This document shows, one piece after another, positions 7,648 through 16,413 of a stretch of DNA of 64,000 nucleotides. Origin of the DNA: Lentzea jiangxiensis (GTDB taxonomy: Bacteria > Actinomycetota > Actinomycetes > Mycobacteriales > Pseudonocardiaceae); assembly GCF_900104175.1 (NCBI RefSeq), contig NZ_FNIX01000013.1, positions 62,001 through 126,000 on the forward strand. The letters are read 5' to 3'. Under the pieces are notes generated by a model, which searched no databases, was not told the DNA's origin, and worked only from the letters and a program-made list of their open reading frames with translations. Both the position numbers and the translations under genes were made by a program. Position 1 is the stretch's first letter. Each line of letters starts with the position of its first letter.

Positions 7648-9786
7648 ATGAAGACGGTGTTCACGACCTGCCCGCTCTGCGAAGCGACCTGCGGGCTGGA
7701 GCTGACGGTCGAGGGCGACCGGATCACCAGGGTGCGCGGCGACCGCGAGGACGAGTTCAGCAAGGGCTTCCTCTGCCCCAAGGGCGCCTCCCTCGGCGCG
7801 CTCGACGCCGACCCCGACCGGCTCACCGTTCCGCTGGTCAAGCGCGACGGCGAGTTCCGGGAGGTCACGTGGGAGGAGGCGTTCGCCCACGTCGACGAAC
7901 GCCTGAAGGACTTCCCGGACCGCGACACGGTCGCCCTGTACCTCGGCAACCCCGTCGTGCACTCGCTGGCGGGCGGCCTCTACGCCGGACCGCTGCGCAA
8001 GGCGCTGGGCAGCCGCAACGTCTTCACCGCGAGCACCGTCGACCAGATGCCCAAGCACGTCCAGGTCGGGCACATGTTCGGCGGCGTCTTCTCGATCCCC
8101 GTGCCGGACATCGACCGCACCGACTTCATGCTGGTGCTGGGCGCCGACCCGTTCTCGTCCAACGGCAGCCTGTGGACGGTGCCGGACGCGCCGGGCCGCT
8201 TCCGGGCGCTGCAGAAGCGCGGCGGCCGGTTCGTCGTCGTGGACCCGCGCCGCAGCCGCACCGCGCAGGCGGCCGACCAGCACGTGGTGATCCGGCCGGG
8301 CACGGACGTGTTCCTGCTGCTGGCGCTGGTCCACGAGCTGTTCGCGCAGGACCTCGTGGACCTGCGGGACCTGGCCGGGCACGTCACCGACCACACGGTG
8401 ATCCGCGCGCACGTGGAGCCGTTCGGCCCGGACGCGGTCGCGGGACGCACCGGCGTCGACGCCGAGACGATCCGTGCGCTGGCACGGGAACTGGCGGGCG
8501 CGGACCGCGCCGTGGTCTACGGCCGCATCGGCACGACGACGATCGAGTTCGGCACGGTCGCGTCGTGGGCCGTCGACGTCCTCAACGTCCTGACCGGCAA
8601 CCTCGACCGGCCCGGCGGCGCCATGTGGCCGCTGCCCGCGCACGGCGGGCGCGGACCCGGACGCGGCAAGGGGTTCACGACGGGGCGCTGGCACAGCCGG
8701 GTCAAGGGACACCCCGAGGTGATGGGGGAGTTCCCGGCCGTCACGCTGGCCGACGAGATCGAGACGCCCGGCGAGGGCCGGGTGCGGGCGCTGTTCACGA
8801 TCGGTGGCAACCCCGCGCTGTCGTTGCCGAACTCCGCCCGCGTGAACGATGCCCTGTCCTCTTTGGACTTCATGGTCAGCGTCGACCCGTACCTCAACGA
8901 GACCACGCGGCACGCGGACGTCGTCCTGCCCACGCCTCCCCCGTCCCGCCGCGACCACTACGACATCGCGTTCCTCAACAACTCCACGCGCAACGTCGCG
9001 AAGTACTCGCGCGCGGCCATCCCGCTGGAGGAGGGCAGGGTCGACGAGACGGACATCTTCTTCCGGCTCGCGACCATCTTCAGCGGCCTCGGCCCGGCGG
9101 CCGACCTCGACGCGGTCGCCGCGTTCCAGCTGGCGGAGCTGAAGAAGAAGGCCGGCGCCGACTTCGAACCCGAGGGTGAGACGCGCGAGGAACGCCTGCT
9201 GGACCTCAAGCTCCGCACCGGCGCGTACGGCATTTCGCTGCGGCAGCTGCTCGACAACCCGCACGGCATCGACCTCGGCCCGCTCACCCCGCGGCTGCCC
9301 GAGATCCTGCGCACGCCGTCCGGCAAGGTCGAGCTGACGCCGAAGCCGATCGTGGACGACCTGCCGCGCGTGCTCACGGCCCTGCGGACGCCCGAGACCG
9401 AGATGGTCCTGGTCGGCCGCAGGCACCTGCGCAGCAACAACTCCTGGATGCACAACGTGCCCGCGCTGGTGAAGGGCAAGCCGTTGTGCACCTTGCTGGT
9501 GAACCCCGCCGACGCCGTCCGGATCGGTCTCGCCGACGGCGCCACCGCCCAGGTCACCTCGCGCGTCGGCAAGGTCGAGGTGCTGGTCGAGGTCACCGCC
9601 GACATCGCGCCCGGCGTCGTCTCGATGCCGCACGGCTGGGGCCACGACCAGCCCGGCACCCGGCTCACCGTCGCCCGCGAGCACGCCGGCGTGAACGTCA
9701 ACCTCCTCACCGACGACCTGCGCATCGACCCGCTCTCGGGCACCGCCGTGCTGAACGGCACCCGCGTGCAGGTCGTGCCCGCCTGA
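7648..9786 (+). CDS. Molybdopterin-dependent oxidoreductase (formate dehydrogenase/BisC-like)
   Basis: 712 residues from ATG 7648, preceded by GAGGGG. The N-terminus carries a [4Fe-4S] motif (TTCPLCEATCGL, with a fourth Cys in FLCPKG), followed by bis-MGD-binding domains (LGADPFSSNG, VVVDPRRSRTA) and the C-terminal MopB domain (RRHLRSNNSWMHN). No Cys or SeCys is evident where formate dehydrogenases have one; the equivalent region reads TASTVDQMPKH. The enzyme is soluble, with no Tat signal. The electron partner and substrate are unknown; no subunit genes flank it. Confidence 0.85.
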   Translation: MKTVFTTCPLCEATCGLELTVEGDRITRVRGDREDEFSKGFLCPKGASLGALDADPDRLTVPLVKRDGEFREVTWEEAFAHVDERLKDFPDRDTVALYLGNPVVHSLAGGLYAGPLRKALGSRNVFTASTVDQMPKHVQVGHMFGGVFSIPVPDIDRTDFMLVLGADPFSSNGSLWTVPDAPGRFRALQKRGGRFVVVDPRRSRTAQAADQHVVIRPGTDVFLLLALVHELFAQDLVDLRDLAGHVTDHTVIRAHVEPFGPDAVAGRTGVDAETIRALARELAGADRAVVYGRIGTTTIEFGTVASWAVDVLNVLTGNLDRPGGAMWPLPAHGGRGPGRGKGFTTGRWHSRVKGHPEVMGEFPAVTLADEIETPGEGRVRALFTIGGNPALSLPNSARVNDALSSLDFMVSVDPYLNETTRHADVVLPTPPPSRRDHYDIAFLNNSTRNVAKYSRAAIPLEEGRVDETDIFFRLATIFSGLGPAADLDAVAAFQLAELKKKAGADFEPEGETREERLLDLKLRTGAYGISLRQLLDNPHGIDLGPLTPRLPEILRTPSGKVELTPKPIVDDLPRVLTALRTPETEMVLVGRRHLRSNNSWMHNVPALVKGKPLCTLLVNPADAVRIGLADGATAQVTSRVGKVEVLVEVTADIAPGVVSMPHGWGHDQPGTRLTVAREHAGVNVNLLTDDLRIDPLSGTAVLNGTRVQVVPA

Positions 9787-9822
9787 AGTTCCCCGCCTGA
9801 AGTTCCCCTGCCTGAAGTTCCG
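9781..9822 (+). repeat. Three tandem copies of a 13-15 bp unit around the stop codon
   Basis: GCCTGAAGTTCC is repeated three times (starts 9781, 9795, 9810) with small differences in the C-run between copies. The first copy contains the TGA stop of the molybdopterin gene. It looks like replication slippage. The repeat lies 28 bp before the next gene. Confidence 0.8.
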
Positions 9823-9850
9823 CCGACACCAGCGCCTTCGAGGAGCCGCC

Positions 9851-11632
9851 ATGACCGCCGGAGTCACCAGCCCGACCGCGGTGCGAGCCGTCCGCCGGAT
9901 AGCCGACCTGCCGTTCCTCGCGGAGCAGGCGTACGGCGACGCGGTGGCGTGGCGGTTCAAGAAGGACGGGCGGTGGCACGAGCAGACCTACGCCGAGGTC
10001 GCGGAGCTGGTGCTGGACCTCGCTTCCGGGTTCGTCCACGCCGGACTCCGGGCGGGCGACCGGGTGTGCGTGCTCGCGAACACCCGTCCGGAGTGGACGG
10101 CCGTCGAGCTGGCGGTGCTCGCCGCCGGCGGCGTCGTCGTGCCGGTCTACCCGTCCTCCACGTCCGAGGAGATCGCCTGGGTGGCGGGCGACTCCGGCGC
10201 GTCGATCGTGGTGGGGGAGAACGCCGAGCAGTGCGCCAAGGTCGACGCCGTCCGCGCCGAGCTCCCCGAGCTGCACACCGTGCTCACGATCGACCCCGCG
10301 GGCGACCGGCCGACGGTGGCCGGGCTGCGGGACGACGGCCGCACCTCGCCGCTCGCCGCGGAGCTCGACTCGCGCCGGGCCGTGATCAGGCCGGAGGACC
10401 CGAGCCTGATCATCTACACCTCGGGCACCACCGGCCCGCCCAAGGGCTGCGTCCTCACCAGCGCGAACTGGGTCGCGCTCTGCCGGGTCGCGGAGGAGAC
10501 CCGCATCGACGCGATGATCGGGACCGTTTACCTGTTCCTGCCGCTGGCCCACGTCTTCGCGCAGATCACCATGTTCGCGACGATGTACCGCGGTGGCGCG
10601 CTCGCCTACTTCGGCGGTGACGTGAAAGCGGTCGTGCCGGAGCTCGCCGAGGTGCGGCCCACTTTCCTGCCGTCCGTGCCGCGCATTTTCGAGAAGATCT
10701 ACACCTTCGTCACCTCGGCCGTGCCCGCCGACCAGCTCGCGCAGGCCGTGGCATTGGGACTGGAGGTGCGGCGGCGTCGTTCGGCCGGTGAACCCGTCCC
10801 GCCGGAAATGGCGGCGGCGTTCGAACAGGCCGACGCGTTGTTCGCGAACGTGCGCGCGGTGTTCGGAGGCCGGCTCGTGCAGGCCCTTTCCGGTGCCGCG
10901 CCGATTTCGGAGGAAGTGCTCCAGTTCTTCCACGCCGCCGGAGTGCCGGTGTTGGAGGGCTACGGCATGACGGAGTCGACCGCCGTGGGCACCATCAACA
11001 CCCTTGAGCGCTTCAAGCTCGGCTCGGTCGGCGCGACCGGCGTGGCGGGACTGGAGATGACGGTCGCGGAGGACGGTGAGCTGCTCATGCGCGGCCCGCA
11101 CGTCTTCGCCGGGTACTGGCGCAACGACGAGGCCACGGCCGCGACGCTGCGGGACGGGTGGCTGCACACCGGCGACCTGGGCGAGATCGACGCGGACGGT
11201 TTCGTGACGATCACCGGGCGCAAGAAGGACATCATCATCACCGCGGGCGGCAAGAACATCGCGCCGGCGAACGTGGAGAACGTGCTGCGGCAGTCCCGCT
11301 GGATCTCGCACGCGGTGTTGTTCGGCGATCGCAAGCCCTACTGCGTGGCGCTGATCACACTCGACGCCGACGAGATCGTGCCGTGGGCGACGGCCCGCGG
11401 TTTGCCTTCCGACGTCGAATCATTGGTGGGTCACCCGGAAGTGCGAGCGCTCGTGCAGGAAGTCGTCGACGAAGCGAACTCGCACTTCGCCAATGTTTCG
11501 CAAGTGAAGAAGTTCGTGCTGCTCAGCAGGGATCTGTCGCAGGAGGAGGGAGAACTGACGCCAACGTTGAAGGTCAAACGAAACGTCGTTCATCGACTTC
11601 ACTCTGCGTTGTACGAAGGGCTCTACGAGTAA
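9851..11632 (+). CDS. AMP-forming long-chain fatty acid-CoA ligase (FadD family)
   Basis: 593 residues, ATG 9851 preceded by GAGGAG. It shows the full adenylate-forming signature: P-loop YTSGTTGPPKGC, GYGMTEST, TGDLGEID and the C-terminal hinge GRKKDIIITAGGKNI. LTPTLKVKRNVV carries the catalytic lysine region. It activates fatty acids to acyl-AMP and then acyl-CoA in the cytoplasm. Length and sequence resemble the FadD15 group of actinobacteria. It may be cotranscribed with the molybdopterin gene (64-bp gap), without obvious pathway logic. Confidence 0.9.
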   Translation: MTAGVTSPTAVRAVRRIADLPFLAEQAYGDAVAWRFKKDGRWHEQTYAEVAELVLDLASGFVHAGLRAGDRVCVLANTRPEWTAVELAVLAAGGVVVPVYPSSTSEEIAWVAGDSGASIVVGENAEQCAKVDAVRAELPELHTVLTIDPAGDRPTVAGLRDDGRTSPLAAELDSRRAVIRPEDPSLIIYTSGTTGPPKGCVLTSANWVALCRVAEETRIDAMIGTVYLFLPLAHVFAQITMFATMYRGGALAYFGGDVKAVVPELAEVRPTFLPSVPRIFEKIYTFVTSAVPADQLAQAVALGLEVRRRRSAGEPVPPEMAAAFEQADALFANVRAVFGGRLVQALSGAAPISEEVLQFFHAAGVPVLEGYGMTESTAVGTINTLERFKLGSVGATGVAGLEMTVAEDGELLMRGPHVFAGYWRNDEATAATLRDGWLHTGDLGEIDADGFVTITGRKKDIIITAGGKNIAPANVENVLRQSRWISHAVLFGDRKPYCVALITLDADEIVPWATARGLPSDVESLVGHPEVRALVQEVVDEANSHFANVSQVKKFVLLSRDLSQEEGELTPTLKVKRNVVHRLHSALYEGLYE

Positions 11633-11811
11633 CCCGTACGTACGAGAAATCCAAAAACAGGTACATCCACCCTGGCGGATTCCTTCCGCTCAGGGCAGAG
11701 TGGGACACCAAGCGGCACCAGGCCCCCTCCCCCTCGGGCCAGCCGCTTCGCGGCCCCGGTCACGGCGTACTCCCCCCAGACGCCCTCGCCGGGGCCGCCT
11801 TGCGTTCGCGG

Positions 11812-12795
11812 TCACGTCCGCGGCGGCGCGGTCGTGCCCCGCACGATCAGCTGCGTCTCCGCCACGACCTGCGGTGCCCCGGTCCCGTCCGCGCCGAGCC
11901 GGTCGAGCAGCAGGTTCACCGCCGTGCGCCCGGCCTGCGCCACCGGCATCGCCACCGTCGTCAGGCCGGGGGAGCTCAGCGCCGCGTACACGAGGTCGTC
12001 GAACCCGGTCACCGACACGTCGCGGGGCACGGAGATGCCGCGGTCGCGCAACCGCGCGATCACCCCGAGCGCCATGACGTCGTTGTAGGCCATGACCGCC
12101 GTCGTGCCGGCCGCCACCGCCAGGTCGGCGGCCTGCAGCCCGCCCTCGTAGCGCGGCGCGAACGGCCCGAGGTCGGCGAGGTGCACCCCGTGCCGTGCCA
12201 CGGCTTCCGCGAGCCCGCGGCGACGCTCCTGGTTGGACCAGGAGGTGCGAGGCCCGTTGAGGTAGGCGATCCGCCGGTGTCCCAATGCGACGAGGTGGTC
12301 GACGACCGACCGCATTCCCCCCGCCGAGTCCATCAACGCCGCGGGCACACCGGGCAGCCGCCGGTTCAGCAGCACCAGCGAGGTCACCCCCGCCACCTCG
12401 TGCACCCGCGAGTCCTCCAGGCCGGGTGAGCAGAGCACGACGCCGTCGACCTGCTTCGCCATGGCGCGCACCAGCTTCGCCTCGAGGACGGGGTCCTCGT
12501 CGCTGTCCGCCACGAACACCGCGTGGTCCGCCTGCATCGCCCGCGCCTGCACGGCCTTGAGCACGCCCGTGAAGAACGGGTTGCCGAGGTCGGGCACGAC
12601 GATGCCGATGTTGCCGGTCTTGCCGGTGATGAGCCCCCGCGCGGCCCGGTTGGGCTGGTAGCCGAGGTCGGAGGCGGCGGCGAGGACCCGGGCCCTGGTC
12701 TCCGGCCGCACGAGGTCGGGGGACGTCAGCGCACGCGAAACGGTGGCCACCGACACGTGCGCTCTTCGAGCCACGTCGCGGATGGTGACTGCCAC
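11812..12795 (-). CDS. LacI-family transcriptional regulator
   Basis: 327 residues from GTG 12795, which follows GGTGAGG at good spacing; an in-frame TTG at 12828 is less likely. The N-terminal LacI helix-turn-helix is VTIRDVARRAHVSVATVSRA, with a hinge AARGLITGKTGNIGIV and a periplasmic-binding-protein-like sensor domain (DLGNPFFTG, GFDDLVYAALSSPGLT). It should repress a sugar-use gene in response to a small carbohydrate. No transporter or hydrolase lies next to it, so the target is not evident. Confidence 0.88.
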   Translation of the reverse strand: MAVTIRDVARRAHVSVATVSRALTSPDLVRPETRARVLAAASDLGYQPNRAARGLITGKTGNIGIVVPDLGNPFFTGVLKAVQARAMQADHAVFVADSDEDPVLEAKLVRAMAKQVDGVVLCSPGLEDSRVHEVAGVTSLVLLNRRLPGVPAALMDSAGGMRSVVDHLVALGHRRIAYLNGPRTSWSNQERRRGLAEAVARHGVHLADLGPFAPRYEGGLQAADLAVAAGTTAVMAYNDVMALGVIARLRDRGISVPRDVSVTGFDDLVYAALSSPGLTTVAMPVAQAGRTAVNLLLDRLGADGTGAPQVVAETQLIVRGTTAPPRT

Positions 12796-12914
12796 TGGTA
12801 CCTCACCCTCAGCTGCCGGTTGGGCCAATCATGACCGGTGGGGTGTGAAGCGGGGCTGCGAGTCCGCGGGGCTTCGACGCCTCGAGGGGCGCCCCGTGCG
12901 AGGCGCCCCCCGGC

Positions 12915-13238
12915 TCAGGCGGACCGGGTCCGCCGCTGCCGCACGAAGATCGTCGTGACCACGTACGCCAGGAACACCAGCTGCGCGCCGGCCACGGCAC
13001 CCGTCAGCCACACCGGGGTTCCGTCGGGAAGTGCTCCCAACGCCAGCGTGGGACCGGCCGCACCACCAACGGTGGCAACGGTCAGCGACATCGAGTCGGT
13101 CAGCTCGTGCAACCGGCTCGACGGTCCTCTCACGTCCACGGCCTTGTCATCGAACTCGATGCGCAGCTGCGCCGTGTCGCCAGGCTCGTCGTTCGGCTCC
13201 GGCTCGCCCAGGTCCGGAACCACAACACCTGTGTTCAC
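12915..13238 (-). CDS. Hypothetical protein with a C-terminal membrane anchor
   Basis: 107 residues from GTG 13238, preceded by AAGGG. The N-terminus is acidic and soluble (LGEPEPNDEPGDTAQLRIEF). Near the C-terminus a single hydrophobic helix (VWLTGAVAGAQLVFLAYVVT) ends in a basic tail RQRRTRSA, so the soluble part probably sits in the cytoplasm on a tail anchor. I do not recognise a family. It is flanked by unrelated genes. Confidence 0.55.
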   Translation of the reverse strand: MNTGVVVPDLGEPEPNDEPGDTAQLRIEFDDKAVDVRGPSSRLHELTDSMSLTVATVGGAAGPTLALGALPDGTPVWLTGAVAGAQLVFLAYVVTTIFVRQRRTRSA

Positions 13239-13441
13239 AAGTGTTCCCTTCACCCGACGGCACGCCGTTGCGCCCGACTTGAGCGCGGCGACCGGGGGGA
13301 CCTCGGCGGTGTCGTCACCTGACGACGCCGCGTCACGCGGAGCTGCCTGCGGCTCGGTTCCCCCGCCCCAAGCCGCACTCCGGATCCGCGCACGGTCCAG
13401 CCTCAGGATAACGGCGGCACGGTGACCTTACGCAACCGATT

Positions 13442-13482
13442 TGCCACATTTTCTGTGTAAAAAATCAGCCTGCGATGTGGCA
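13442..13482. promoter_or_regulatory. Inverted repeat upstream of the RHH gene (candidate operator)
   Basis: TGCCACAT (13442-13449) and ATGTGGCA (13475-13482) are perfect 8-bp inverted arms whose centres are 33 bp apart, about three helical turns. They flank the AT-rich stretch TTCTGTGTAAAAAATC. RHH proteins bind such half-sites cooperatively and often repress themselves; this one lies just before the RHH start at 13501. Confidence 0.45.
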
Positions 13483-13500
13483 GGGTGCGAGGATGGAGGC

Positions 13501-13737
13501 ATGAGCACCTCCAAGAACCCCGGCAAGCCGGCTGTCGTCGAGCGGGTGAACGTCGCGCTGATCGCCGACTCCGCGGCGGCGCTGGGCAAGCTCCAGGCGC
13601 GGACCGGCATGAAGAAGGTCGACATCGTCAACCGGGCCGTGCAGCTCTACGAGTTCCTGGAAGCGCAGATGCGCGAGGGCAGGGAGTTGGTGGTGCGCGA
13701 CGAGAAGGGCATCGACCGCATCGTCAAGGTGTTCTGA
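13501..13737 (+). CDS. Small ribbon-helix-helix DNA-binding protein
   Basis: 78 residues from ATG 13501, with GAGG about 8 bp upstream. VERVNVALIADSAAALGKLQ followed by GMKKVDIVNRAVQLYEFLE fits a ribbon-helix-helix fold: one beta strand, then two helices. It would bind DNA as a dimer. No toxin gene follows, so it is not an evident antitoxin. The C-terminal tail (ELVVRDEKGIDRIVKVF) is probably a short beta extension. The inverted repeat upstream suggests autoregulation. Confidence 0.7.
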   Translation: MSTSKNPGKPAVVERVNVALIADSAAALGKLQARTGMKKVDIVNRAVQLYEFLEAQMREGRELVVRDEKGIDRIVKVF

Positions 13738-13756
13738 GGTGGCATCTCGGGCGCGG

Positions 13757-13786
13757 TTGACAAAGCGGAACAGCGCTCCATATGGT
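13757..13786 (+). promoter_or_regulatory. SigA-type promoter of the hydrolase gene
   Basis: TTGACA (13757-13762), an 18-bp spacer and TATGGT (13781-13786) give a near-consensus housekeeping promoter about 50 bp before the hydrolase start. Confidence 0.65.
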
Positions 13787-13834
13787 TCCGGAACGTCGCT
13801 CCGCTTGAGTCGGCCGCATCCCAGGAGGAACCCC

Positions 13835-14710
13835 ATGACCGTCTTCACGGTGAGCCCCGTCGTGCTCGAAGTACCCGGCCGTCCCGTCGACCTGCAGCTG
13901 AAGGTCTCCGCGCCGACCGTGGGCGACGAACTGCCGATCGTCCTGCTGTCCCACGGGCAGGGCTACTCGAACCACCTCTCCTCGCTCAACGGCTACGCGC
14001 CGCTCGCGAACCACTGGGCCGAGCAGGGCTTCGCCGTCCTGCAGCCCACGCACCTGAGCAGCAGGTCCCTGGCCCTGCCGCAGGACACCCCCGGCGCACC
14101 GCTGTTCTGGCGGGAGCGCGCCGAGGACATGACCCACGTCCTCGACCGGCTCGACGAGGTCGAGAACGCCGTGCCGCAGCTGCGGAACCGCTTGGACCGC
14201 ACCAGGATCGCGGTCGTGGGTCACTCGATGGGCGGCCACACCGCGAGCCTGCTGCTCGGCATGCGGACCGAGGGCGTGAGCCTGCGCGACGACCGGATCA
14301 AGGCGGGCGTGCTGCTCGGCTCGACCGGTCGCGGCGAGGGGCTCACCGACCTCGTCCGGGAGCGCTACCCGTTCATGACGACCACGGACTTCAGCGAGAT
14401 GACCACGCCCGCGCTCGTCGTGGCGGGGGACAGGGACGGGTCGGAGCACCTGTCGACGAACGGCCCGGCGTGGCACGAGGACCCGTATCACCTCTCGCCC
14501 GGCCCGAAGGACCTGGTCGTGCTGTCCGGCGCGGAGCACGGCCTCGGCGGCGTCTCCGGCTACGACGTCGCGGAGACCACCGACGAGAGCCCGGAACGGG
14601 TCGCGGAGGTGCTGCGGCTGACCACGGCCTACCTGCGCGGCCAGTTGCTGGGAACCACCGACTGGGAGGAGGCCGGCCTCACCTCCGGCCGCATCGAGTC
14701 GAAGAGCTAG
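13835..14710 (+). CDS. Alpha/beta hydrolase (dienelactone-hydrolase-like)
   Basis: 291 residues; ATG 13835 follows a perfect AGGAGG. The alpha/beta-hydrolase core shows LLSHGQGYSNHLSS (oxyanion region), the nucleophile elbow VVGHSMGGHTAS, a likely acid Asp in VVAGDRDGSEH and a His in SGAEHGLGG. There is no signal peptide, so it is cytoplasmic. The substrate is unknown; PAF-acetylhydrolase and dienelactone-hydrolase subfamilies are plausible. It converges on the IlvD/Edd gene, sharing stop-codon bases in CTAG. Confidence 0.85.
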   Translation: MTVFTVSPVVLEVPGRPVDLQLKVSAPTVGDELPIVLLSHGQGYSNHLSSLNGYAPLANHWAEQGFAVLQPTHLSSRSLALPQDTPGAPLFWRERAEDMTHVLDRLDEVENAVPQLRNRLDRTRIAVVGHSMGGHTASLLLGMRTEGVSLRDDRIKAGVLLGSTGRGEGLTDLVRERYPFMTTTDFSEMTTPALVVAGDRDGSEHLSTNGPAWHEDPYHLSPGPKDLVVLSGAEHGLGGVSGYDVAETTDESPERVAEVLRLTTAYLRGQLLGTTDWEEAGLTSGRIESKS

Positions 14711-16413
14711 TGCGCGTTCGGCTCGGGGTTGCGCCCGGGCCGTGACAGGAACTCGAAGTCGCAGCCCTCGTCGGCCTGCGTGATGTGCTCGTAGTACAGG
14801 GCGCCGTACCCGCGTTCGAACTTCGGCGGCGGCGCCGTCCACGCGGCCCTACGCCGTTCCATCTCCTCGTTGGAGATCTCCACGCGCAACACGCGCGCCT
14901 GCACGTCCAGCGTCACGAGGTCGCCGTCCCGCACCAGCGCCAGCGGCCCGCCGACGTGCGCCTCGGGTGCGACGTGCAGAACGCAGGCACCGTAGGAAGT
15001 TCCACTCATCCGCGCGTCCGACACGCGCACCATGTCCCGGACCCCCTCGCGCAGGAGCTTGTCCGGGATGGGCAGCATCCCGTACTCCGGCATGCCGGGC
15101 CCGCCCTTGGGTCCGCCACCGGCCAGCACGATCACCGACTCCCTCGTCACGTCCAGCGACGGGTCGTTGATGCGCGCCTGCAGGTCCCGGTAGCCGTGGA
15201 AGACCACGGCGGGCCCGGTGTGCCGCCAGAGCGCGGGATCAGCCGCCACGTACTTGACGACCGCGCCGTCCGGGGCGAGGTTTCCCCGCAGCACGGCCAC
15301 CCCGCCCTCGGGGGAGATCGGGTTCTCCCGGGGGCGGATCACCGAGGGGTCGTGCACCTCGGCGCCTTCGAGGTCCTCGCCGAACGTCCGCCCGGTGACC
15401 GTGATCCGCTGGAGGTGCAACGACTCCCGCAACCGCGACAGCAGTCCGCGCAACCCTCCGGCGAGGTAGAAGTCCTCCATCAGGTGCTCGCCCGCGGGCT
15501 GGACGGACGCGAGCACCGGCGTCTCCCGCGACAGGCGGTCGAAGTCGTCCAGCGACAACGGGATCTGCGACCGCCCGGCCATCGCGATCAGGTGGATGTA
15601 CGAGTTCGTCGAGCCGCCCAGCGCCAGGACCGTCCGGATCGCGTCCTCGTACGCCTGCGGTGACAGGACGTCGGCGATCGTCAGTCCCTCGCGCACCATC
15701 TCGACGGCCCGCGTCCCGGACGCCGCCGCCATGCGGTGGTGCGCCGAGTCGACGGCCGGGATCGACGACGCCCCCGGCAGCGTCAGCCCCAGGACTTCCG
15801 CGGCGGCGGTCATCGTCGAGGCCGTGCCCATCGTCATGCACGTGCCGGGGGAGCGGGCCAGCCCCGACTGGATCTCCGCCCAGTCGCCGGACGAGATCGT
15901 GCCCGCGCGCTTCTCGTCCCAGAACCGCCACATGTCCGTGCCGGACGCGAGCTCCTCGCCCCGCCAGTGACCGCGCAGCATCGGACCGGCCGGCACGAAG
16001 ATCGTCGGCAGGCCCGCGGAGGCGGCACCCATCAGCAACGCGGGCGTGGTCTTGTCGCAGCCGCCCATGAGCACGCAGCCGTCGACCGGGTAGGAGCGCA
16101 GGACCTCCTCGGTCTCCATCGACAGCATGTTCCGGTACAGCATCGGGGTCGGCTTCTGGAAAGTCTCCGACAACGTGGAAACCGGGAACTCCAAGGGGAA
16201 TCCGCCCGCCTGCCAAACGCCGCGCTCGACCTGCTGCGCCCGTTCGCGCAGGTGCATGTGGCACGGGTTGATGCCGCTCCACGTGTTGAGGATCGCGATC
16301 ACCGGTTTGCCGAGGTGCTCGGACGCGTTGAGCCCGAGCTGGCGCATGCGGGCGTTGTGCGAGAACGCCCTGAGCCCCTCGCCGTCGAACCACTGCCCGC
16401 TGCGCAGCGTCAC
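14707..16413 (-). CDS. IlvD/Edd-family dehydratase (probable sugar-acid dehydratase)
   Basis: 568 residues from GTG 16413, overlapping the upstream gene's stop as GTGA. Iron-sulfur ligand regions are visible: GINPCHMH, MGGCDKTTPA and GTCMTMGTASTM. The C-terminus has VSDARMSGTSYGACVLHVAPEA. The long C-terminal tail (FERGYGALYYEHITQADEGC) is typical of the sugar-acid branch (L-arabinonate, D-xylonate or D-galactonate dehydratase), not biosynthetic IlvD. Translational coupling to a DapA-like gene and a GntR regulator supports catabolism of an aldonate to a 2-keto-3-deoxy acid. Confidence 0.88.
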   Translation of the reverse strand: MTLRSGQWFDGEGLRAFSHNARMRQLGLNASEHLGKPVIAILNTWSGINPCHMHLRERAQQVERGVWQAGGFPLEFPVSTLSETFQKPTPMLYRNMLSMETEEVLRSYPVDGCVLMGGCDKTTPALLMGAASAGLPTIFVPAGPMLRGHWRGEELASGTDMWRFWDEKRAGTISSGDWAEIQSGLARSPGTCMTMGTASTMTAAAEVLGLTLPGASSIPAVDSAHHRMAAASGTRAVEMVREGLTIADVLSPQAYEDAIRTVLALGGSTNSYIHLIAMAGRSQIPLSLDDFDRLSRETPVLASVQPAGEHLMEDFYLAGGLRGLLSRLRESLHLQRITVTGRTFGEDLEGAEVHDPSVIRPRENPISPEGGVAVLRGNLAPDGAVVKYVAADPALWRHTGPAVVFHGYRDLQARINDPSLDVTRESVIVLAGGGPKGGPGMPEYGMLPIPDKLLREGVRDMVRVSDARMSGTSYGACVLHVAPEAHVGGPLALVRDGDLVTLDVQARVLRVEISNEEMERRRAAWTAPPPKFERGYGALYYEHITQADEGCDFEFLSRPGRNPEPNAH

